A stretch of 64,000 bases of DNA from Uranotaenia lowii (lineage: Eukaryota; Arthropoda; Insecta; Diptera; Culicidae), in NCBI RefSeq assembly GCF_029784155.1, contig NC_073692.1:276745913-276809912 (forward strand). The letters run 5' to 3'. The translations under genes and the position numbers were made by a program. Below are positions 57,032-64,000 of the stretch, piece after piece. Position 1 is the first letter of the stretch. Each line of letters opens with the position of its first letter. The notes beneath the pieces were generated by a model, which saw nothing but the letters and a program-made list of their open reading frames with translations, was not told the origin of the DNA and did no database searches.

Positions 57032-57538
57032 ATCAGCGTTGATGCAGAGGCTGTTGGAAGGTGAGGTCTGGTCACGCGCAGGTGAAGTTCTCGAAGTTGA
57101 AAAATACTTGCCTATGAAAGCAGGCTGTTACTAAAATACAGCTGGTGAATGTCAGGCAGTTCCTGCCCTTATTATAATACTTTTGAACGCTCTGACCATT
57201 TGACTAACTAAAATCTAACTCATCGGATAACATAAAAGTACTCGAGCGACAGAAAAAATATTTGTTTATTGACGCATCGATACAGGCGAGACGATTGTTA
57301 CAGTACTTACTTGTGTGTGCATCTTATCCCTGATTTCAGAAGAAACGAACTGTCCCAAGATTCATGTAGATTTCTAACTGGACTTCGTATATATTTAGCA
57401 TTTTACTTGAAATTGGAAGGGTCATCATACCGATTGGAATAATTGCGTTCTAACTGAGTTTGTATGTATATTGATTGTAATATTGTTTCATAACCATTAA
57501 ATGAAGAATCTTTATTTTATTTTTTATCACAGTTTTTT

Positions 57539-59937
57539 TTATTGATCGCTCATTAAAGTCGTCATCAGTTTACTTGCCATTTTCGATTCTTCTTCTTTAT
57601 TGATAGCATCTAGTCCAAAGTAGATTCCTAAACCGATGATCAACGCTATCACAACTACTGCAAAGATTATACAGAACAAAGTTTGCAGAGCACACGTAAA
57701 ACAGCTGTAAAGAAATTGGAGAAAAAAAACTGTTAGGTGTTTATGAGAAATGAGACGAAAACGATAAATAGTTCTTATTGCTGTTCGATGTTAATGTTGT
57801 TAATGTTTTCCATCATTCACGTGCCACTTAAGCCCCATTTATACTTTTCGTGAAAATGAACTTAAGTCAATTACTTAAAAAACGTGACACTAATAGCACT
57901 AATAGCGTGTGCAAGATGGAGGAATCTGCTAGATGTGTGCAAGATGAAAGAATCTATGGGCAATGGTTGAAAGTTGAAATTCAGCCAGACTCGTTCTATC
58001 AAACCAGTGTTCGGCACAAAGCGCTAATCCGCTAATCGCTATTTAGTCCGCTAACTTTTTGTTAGAGGTTTAATTTTGCCGCTAAATTTTGATCGAGCTA
58101 TCGAATTAAAAAGTTCCACTATTTTGGTTCAGCTATTTGGAAGACCGCTAACTCCCATACATTTGATTCAAAGTTACGAATTACTACTTATAGAAGAACA
58201 ATCCAATAAAAGTTTTTAAATAATATTGAATTATTTTAAACATTGAATAATCAGCTTTTCGTTTTTTTTTCAACTAAAGGTAAGAGCTCAACTCCTTTTT
58301 ATGTTTTAAAGGGTTTTACAGATCGTTTTTTTTTAATTAGACAAATTCACCGTCAAATAAACTAGCATTTTAAGCTGTTATGTAATATTTCGTTTAGCCT
58401 AGGTTTTATATTTGAAATGAAAATATATAAAGTTCCACGTTTGTTAATGCGCTTATCATATGAGTTATACATTTATATCGTGCGAGTTTGAAAAAGGGGA
58501 AAACTGGTTTAAGAATTTCCATCTTTCAAAGTTTCTGAGTCAAAAGAATTGAGATGCAACCATGATCCACGTTAGAAATAGTTGATATTGTTGTGTTGTT
58601 TTGAGAAATTTTTGTATATTGTATTTGTTTTTTCCGGTGTAAATTGTGAAATTGCTTTTACTTAAAACCATTAGGCCGAATATTCGACTCACCGAATATT
58701 CGAGCTTGATATGTGGACAAAAACTATTCTTTTTGAAATTCATACAAAAACGTAATTGTCAATTTTTTCCGATGATTTTGGATAATTTATAAAATATCCA
58801 AAAGTAATATAGAAAAAGCTACACAATCATTAAAAACTTATGGTGTAAAACATCTGTATCCGTTTATTTTTCACTGTTTAAAGCTTTATACTTTAATTAT
58901 CGTTCATTCCAGTTTTTCTTGATACCTATATCCAGGCTTGTCCATAAATCCAATAAAGAATTTGAAATAAGTAAAATCTATCCGGGATGCCCAGATATTT
59001 TTTAAGACTTCCCGGATTTCGCCCTGGGCTTTTCAAATTATTTGTAGAACCGAATAAAAAAACTCAAATTTTTCTTTGAAAATTTCGTGTTCAAAAACGG
59101 CTTTGAAGAAAAATTTAAAATGAACAAAAATTTTTTTTTAATCCTTTGATCGTTTTTTTAACAACTATCTTGAAGATATCTTGCTCAAATTCGATATCAA
59201 ATAAGCAATATTAAATTACCTGTTTCGGCATGTTTTGTCCCAGATTTCACAGGATCCCATAATCTTTGGTTATACACGCCCTAGAAGCGACACGTCATCT
59301 GATGTCCTTCCAGTTATCGGTGACATTTGGAAAATCTGAAAGACTCTCACTTAAAAAAATCTTGTAATCATCAGGTTGAAAATAAACTACTTAAAAACAT
59401 GAGAGATAATAAGATGGAAAAAATAGAGGGAAATAGAAATAATCGCATTTGTATATATATTAAAAACTCGAAAGAATATTCGACCGAATATTTTTTGGCC
59501 GAATAGTTTAAGAGGTCAACATTCCGTATTCGGACGTTGGCCGAATAGCACTAGTTGGTACATCTCTATTTAAAATCTTCATAAAGTTTATTACGATTCC
59601 GCCGGTTTTCACCGCGGAATTTCCATCCTGACGGAGGAATCGGATGAAAGCAGTGCTAGAAGTCTGTAAAAACAGATCAGTTGAATTTTCATCTTTCAAC
59701 CATTCCTCATATTCCATCATGCTACAAAATCTAGTTAGTTGTATTGTTGAGTGTTTGACGAAATAAGATTTTTCACATTCATTTTCACGAGAAGAAACTG
59801 GACTTTTAAGTAAATTCCCATACACAAGTTGGTAAATAATCTTTTCGTTTCAAATTTTTACACATTTTGGCTCTACCAACTCACCAACAGACAATCGAAG
59901 CTGCACAATCGCAACAACACCCGATTACGCCACACAT
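57539..59937 (-). CDS. Small Cys-rich single-span membrane protein, paralog B (2 exons)
   Basis: Exon 1 is 59885-59937 (53 bp, ATG at 59937, donor TTG|GTGAGT). Exon 2 is 57539-57704 (acceptor TTTCTTTACAG, stop TAA). They are joined in phase 2 across a 2180-bp intron, giving 72 residues. The N-terminus is MCGVIGCCCDC, then IVCCCFTCALQT, LFC, the membrane span 'IIFAVVVIALIIGLGIYFG', and a charged tail with EEE and SKMASKLMTTLM. Shared with paralog A are MCG, CCCDC, the V-C-C run, CALQT, II-F, IAL, IGLG-x-YFG and SKL-x-TTLM; the polar linker differs in length and sequence. Conservation of both ends with a free linker suggests selection. The function is unknown. The intron is swollen by repeat DNA. 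Confidence 0.8.
57705..59884. other. Intron of paralog B, filled with repeat remnants
   Basis: It contains two inverted, diverged copies of one sequence: 57850-58010 on plus ('caatggttgaaagttgaaattc') and 59580-59790 on minus ('gaatggttgaaagatgaaaattc'). A hAT-like end, CAGTGTTCGGCACAAAGCGC, lies at about 58002, and CCGAATATTCG motifs occur near 58675 and 59480. No nested gene is supported. Confidence 0.45.
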
Positions 59938-60015
59938 AATCTGCAATTTTAGATTAATTTAATTTTGCACTTCTAAAATTAAAATCGGCAATAGGCAGTG
60001 TGTGCTAAAAAACAA

Positions 60016-60023
60016 TCTATAAG
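60016..60023 (-). promoter_or_regulatory. TATA-like box upstream of paralog B
   Basis: CTTATAGA on the minus strand lies about 80 bases upstream of the ATG. A possible acceptor (AAATTGCAG) just before the ATG leaves open a 5'-UTR intron. Weak evidence. Confidence 0.25.
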
Positions 60024-60496
60024 CAATCAAGCCTCGTTAGATGCTTTCAACACCTCAGTCCAACAAGAACTATCTAATCCGAGTCATTGTCTACCCTTCG
60101 ATAATGTATCAACGTTCCAATAAAGATAACAGCCCAAAGGGGCTTTTTGTTGATTTCTCATTAAGCTATTGATTCGTAGATAGGAAGCACTCAAAACTTC
60201 CTTTTTCAGGCCAATTCAAACACCTACACCAACGAAAGTTTTGAGCATTCAAGTAACAAAGGTAAAAAGCGGTTTTTGGTTTCAAGGGCTTGATGTTATT
60301 AAATAAAATTGAGCCAAATATTGTTTTTGCAAAGATCACTTGGCCAAACAAAGTCAATAAGTTCTACAAAGTGTTCCACCAAGATGTTGATTTCAATAAA
60401 AAAAAACATTTGAATAAGTATTCGATCTAAAAAGTGAAAACACGAACTTGAATTAAAACTTTGAACACCAAGTTCATGAAGTTTTCACTTGCTTAC
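60024..60496. other. No gene supported
   Basis: AT-rich flank between paralog B and the third RTE copy. Confidence 0.4.
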
Positions 60497-63258
60497 TTAC
60501 TTATTTAAAGGTCCCGCGTTGATTCTCCGGCGCATAGGGCCGTGGTAAAATACCTCCACGGTTGACGATCCGAAGCCAGCGTCTTCACTTGGTCCCAGTC
60601 AAGATTCTCGTCGACAGTATACCATATGTTCGATTTTAACATGTGTAAACATAGTTTTAAATAAGCTATAAGTCGTTTTCCTTAATCTTAAGATACAAAG
60701 TCTGTAAGGTCCATTTACCAAAGACAAATCAATAAACAGTTGGGATTTCGGTCGCTAAGCTGTGCCGCCACAAGTTTCTAGGTCGGCCTCTCCTTCGATG
60801 TCCTTCTGGATTTCATTCAAGTATTTCTCTGCAAATCTCGTTCTCCCCTTTTCGCAACGTGTGCCTAATCCATCTCTACTTACGTTCCCGAGTCTCGATT
60901 TCTAGCGCCCTTTGATGACAACGGCGATGTAGTTCCTCATTCGAGATCCAGTTGCCAGGCCACCAAGCGCGGATGATACTCCACAGGCAGCAATTCACAA
61001 ATACTTGCAGTATTCGCATCGTCGCCGCATATGTGCACCAAGTTTTACACCTGTACATACAATACGGATTTGACGTTTGAGTTGAAGATTCGGATCTTCG
61101 TTCGTAGAGAGATCTGGCCGTAGGGAGCCTCGCCAACGCAAATCGGGCCTTTCTGATCCGGGTTTCAATGTCTTTCTTGGTACCACTATCAGGCGTTATC
61201 TGACTACCAAGATACTGGAAGCACTCCACTTTCTCAACCTGTGCAGCTACCACAAAATTGGAACGATTTTCTGTGTAGATTTCCATCGACTTGGTCTTTC
61301 CGACATTGATTTTGAGACCTGTTGCCTTGGAGCTTCCGGTGAAGTCGTCGAGTTTGCTCTGCATGTCTTGTTGTGTTTGGGCGAGCAAAACAAGGTCGTT
61401 TAGCTGCTCCATTGTCAAACGATTTCACGAAAATCTTCGGTTTGGTCTACAGTCAATCGATCCAGTTAAGAACTCATCCATTACGATGAGAAAGAGTAGC
61501 GGTGATACAATACATCCTTGTCTCACTCCAGCAGTAATTGGCGATGGGCGCGCTCGCAACCCCGGTCTACGAATTCTCATGTGTTAAACAGAGAAAGCAA
61601 TATAGCCTTCACTCCAATTTCACTCCAATAAGCTGTCATTTATTCTTTTAGCAGGCCCAAGCCCAATCGGGATTGAATCGGACAAGACAGACAGTCGAGC
61701 AAGACCTTAACGAAAATGCCTTGTACTGTGCTTCGATAAGATGGACTAGATTCTCTGGGACTCCCCGTCGACTGAGAGCAGCAAAGATGTTTTCGTGGAT
61801 CAGTCGGTCGAATAGAGAGAGTCCTGGAATTCGTTGATTTGTTCCAGTTATTCGTAGTGTTGTTATGTGGTCCACACATGATCGTCCGGATAGGAATCCA
61901 GCTTGTTGCCGTCGGAGGGTAGCGTCAATTTTCTCCTGGATCTTGTTCAGGATCACTTTGCAGAGTACTTTGAGGGTTGTATGTCAGGTCTCCTTTCTTC
62001 GGGACCTTTAAGAGTATACCCTTCATCCAGTCGGCCGAGAATGTTGCAGTATCCCAGATTTCAACGAAAAGACGGTGCATCATTTGTGCTGACAAGGTAG
62101 GATCGGCTTTCAGCATTTCACCAGGAATGCAATCGATCACAGGCGCTCTGTTGAATTTCATGTCTTTGATTGCCGCTTCTATATCAGCCAGCGAGGGCGG
62201 TTCCGAGTTGACGCCATTTATGCGACTCTGTTGGCGCTTCGAGCTGCGGGTTCTGTTGGCCATCGAGTTGTTCGAAGTGCTTCAATAACTGGCCTGCTCG
62301 GTCTTTCAGCGGCATTCTAGCATTAGTCCTTGCACTACTAAGGCGGCGAGAAATGTCATAAAGTAATCGGATATCTCCAATGTAGGCGGCTCTTTCTCTC
62401 TCTTCGTCTAGGGAGTTTGTCCAGGCTCTCTTGTCTCGTTTAACTGCCTTTTCCAGCTCCGCATATCGTAAGCGGGTGGCTGCTTTGGCTGACCCGGTAC
62501 ATGCCTGCTCAATTTCGACTTTCGCCTTTCTCCGATCATCGACCATCTTCCAGGTTTCATCCGACATCCATTCACTTCTTCTTCCACAGACTTCACCGAG
62601 AGTACCATGGCTCGTCGTGATAAAGGCTATTCTGTTCTTCGGCAGTCGGCAGTTCCGAGGCTCGGGAATCAAGTTGTTCAACATATGCCCTTTTCACCTC
62701 TGGATTTTCCAACCGGTGTACGTCGTATCGACATCCGACTTTCTCCTCTCGCCGCGGACACGCTCGACTCTCAGTCATATCTCACCAAGGACGAGGTGAT
62801 GGTCAGATGCAATGTCTGCGCTTCTTTTGTTGCGGACATCAAGAAAGCTTCTTCTCCATTTTCGGCTGCTGCAGATGCTGTCAATTAGATTTTTTGTTCG
62901 GCCATCTCGGGATACCTGAGTGACAATATGTGCTGGTCGATAGGGGAAGAGCGATCCACCAATCACCATGTGGCAACAACATGCCACAAAATTCTACAAA
63001 CAGTTCTCCGTTTTCGCTCATGTGTCCTAGACTATGGTGCCCCATGATGTGCTCAAGGTCCTGATTGTCGGAGCCAATTTTTGCGTTGAAGTCTCCTAAG
63101 TGGATTTGAATGTCAACCTTCGGAATTTTCTCAACCACTCTGTTCAGTTGACTGTAAAACTCCTGCAAATCGGCAACGTCAGTTGGCGCACCATTGTAAA
63201 AGGTTTATAACCCATGTTCTGAATCTGGCTACTATTATTCTTTCGTTTATCGGTTCCA
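60497..63258 (-). pseudogene. RTE-like element, third copy, broken
   Basis: A minus-strand copy co-linear with 37817-41191 from its 3' end ('aaataagtaagtaag' on minus) to about the middle of the endonuclease. Recognisable pieces: 'IHLGDFNAKIGSDNQ' at 63080, 'ASDHHLVLGEI' at 62780, 'VPKKGDLT' at 62000, 'QQAGFLSGRSCVDHITTL' at 61900, 'LKINVGKTKSMEIYTENRS' at 61290 and 'WWPGNWISNEELHRRCHQ' at 60940. Many small deletions and frameshifts are present, and motif A is deleted in part ('LFDRLIHENIF'). Two foreign inserts lie at 60619-60740 and near 61551-61660. The 5' end is missing. Confidence 0.88.
60619..60740. mobile_element. 122-bp insert in RTE copy 3 with 5-bp repeat
   Basis: The intact RTE reads CTCGTCGACAGT followed by TCGGATTTC. 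Here foreign sequence lies between ACAGT (60614-60618) and a second ACAGT (60736-60740), consistent with a 5-bp target duplication. No TIR is obvious. Confidence 0.5.
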
Positions 63259-64000
63259 CCAGTTCTGCTAATATAAGCGTGTACGTGAATAATAAAAAAA
63301 GCTGATTACTGGAGATTATAAAAACTAAAAAAATATCACCTACGCGAAAATCACCGCATTGATTTACGTTTGAAAAGGCGAATGCAGCAATGAACGGATT
63401 TTTCTAGTGTTATGATTCTTAAAATTTACGAGCTTCTTTACTAATAAGTCAAAATTCACCATCTAAACCTATATCGTGAGATAAATGAGCTGAATTTTTC
63501 AGATATATAAAATATGTATACAACATAGGTACAAATGAACTCTAAAAATACAACATAGGTACAAAATATCAACAGATAATCATATCGCTTGTATATCAAA
63601 AGTTATAAGGTTGAAGGGGCATCAAATTGACGTAGTCAGAAAAATTGTTGGTTCCATCAGTTATTTTTAAATTTACAAAAACATGTGATTTCCTCCCTAC
63701 TATTTAAGAAAAAGGGGTGAGTTGCAACAAACTTTGTTTTTAATGAAAAATCAAATGAAAACGTTGGTGTTTGCCCAAAAATATGTTTGAGTGATAACTT
63801 TATTACAAAATGTTAAAATAAAAATTTAATAAGTATTGTGGTACACAAATATTGCATCTAACCATGCTGTTGCATGATGCCCCTTTTGACGGTATATATC
63901 ATCTAAGGCAGCTGTCTCTTAGACATTTTGTCAATATGCTTCTTCTTAGAATTTTCAACAAATGAATTCACTTGTACTCAGTTTTTGGTATATTTACACA
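63259..64000. other. No gene supported
   Basis: AT-rich sequence to the window end. A 17-base phrase, 'aaaatacaacataggta' with minor variation, is repeated near 63513 and 63545. No open frame of note. Confidence 0.4.

Larger units (their letters stand above)
53590..57180 (-). mobile_element. CR1-like non-LTR retrotransposon, long copy split by a MITE
   Basis: A minus-strand element. Its 3' tail at 53600-53660 carries the 'atcaacggatcacatattg' sequence shared with the copies at 34.5 kb and 7.07 kb. The coding region runs from about 57130 to 53673 and is interrupted only by the 213-bp palindromic element at 54096-54308. No ORF1 is seen upstream, so it is probably 5'-truncated. It is the best-preserved copy of its family here and served as reference for fixing other insertion borders. 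Confidence 0.85.

Overview
The window is repeat-dense, AT-rich nuclear DNA from an insect, most likely a culicine mosquito. That call is inference. It rests on short (about 60-70 bp) GT-AG introns, RTE-like and CR1/jockey-like non-LTR retrotransposons, many TIR-bounded non-autonomous DNA transposons, tRNA-derived SINE-like pieces, and a non-autonomous Helitron with internal tandem repeats. No bacterial, plasmid or CRISPR features are present.

Only two genes look like functional host genes. Both are two-exon, minus-strand genes (44375-45101 and 57539-59937) encoding paralogous proteins of 82 and 72 residues. Each has a cysteine-rich N-terminus (MCG..., CCCDC), one hydrophobic segment and a short tail ending in SKL-x-TTLM. 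The first coding exon is 53 bp in both and the intron interrupts the same codon position. I do not recognise this family. About 12 kb of transposons separates the two genes.

Layout: 1-3309, a decayed CR1/jockey-like RT tail split by a 2.58-kb TA-flanked element that carries a broken spliced gene. 3731-6790, a Helitron with a MITE nested in its tandem repeats. 7074-8500, further non-LTR debris. 10761-11547, a long foldback. 11.9-23.5 kb, SINE-like, GAGCAGAC-type, TTAGC-type and TIR elements, including a 3.2-kb TA element (15293-18504) that contains a hAT-like element with a perfect 8-bp target duplication. 23.5-26.2 kb, a block between 27-bp direct repeats that holds a deleted hAT retaining the end of its transposase gene. 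27.5-34.3 kb, a possible large TIR element with nested MITEs. 34.5-41.4 kb, a broken CR1-like copy, then an RTE-like copy disrupted by an intact RTE-like element. 44-46 kb, small gene A. 46-50 kb, a second copy of the intact RTE family with a CAGCAA-type element inside it. 50.3-52.9 kb, three tandem near-identical 851-bp elements related to the one at 484-3065. 53.6-57.2 kb, a long CR1-like ORF2 split by a palindromic MITE. 57.5-60 kb, small gene B. 60.5-63.3 kb, a third RTE copy.

The most unusual material is (i) the small Cys-rich paralog pair and (ii) a set of TA-targeting elements with CACA-type ends and dense TAGCAAA or CAGCAA subterminal motifs. All of these elements carry a short intron-containing minus-strand reading frame. 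Several insertion boundaries were fixed by comparing the interrupted retrotransposon with an uninterrupted relative elsewhere in the window, so those calls come directly from the sequence.
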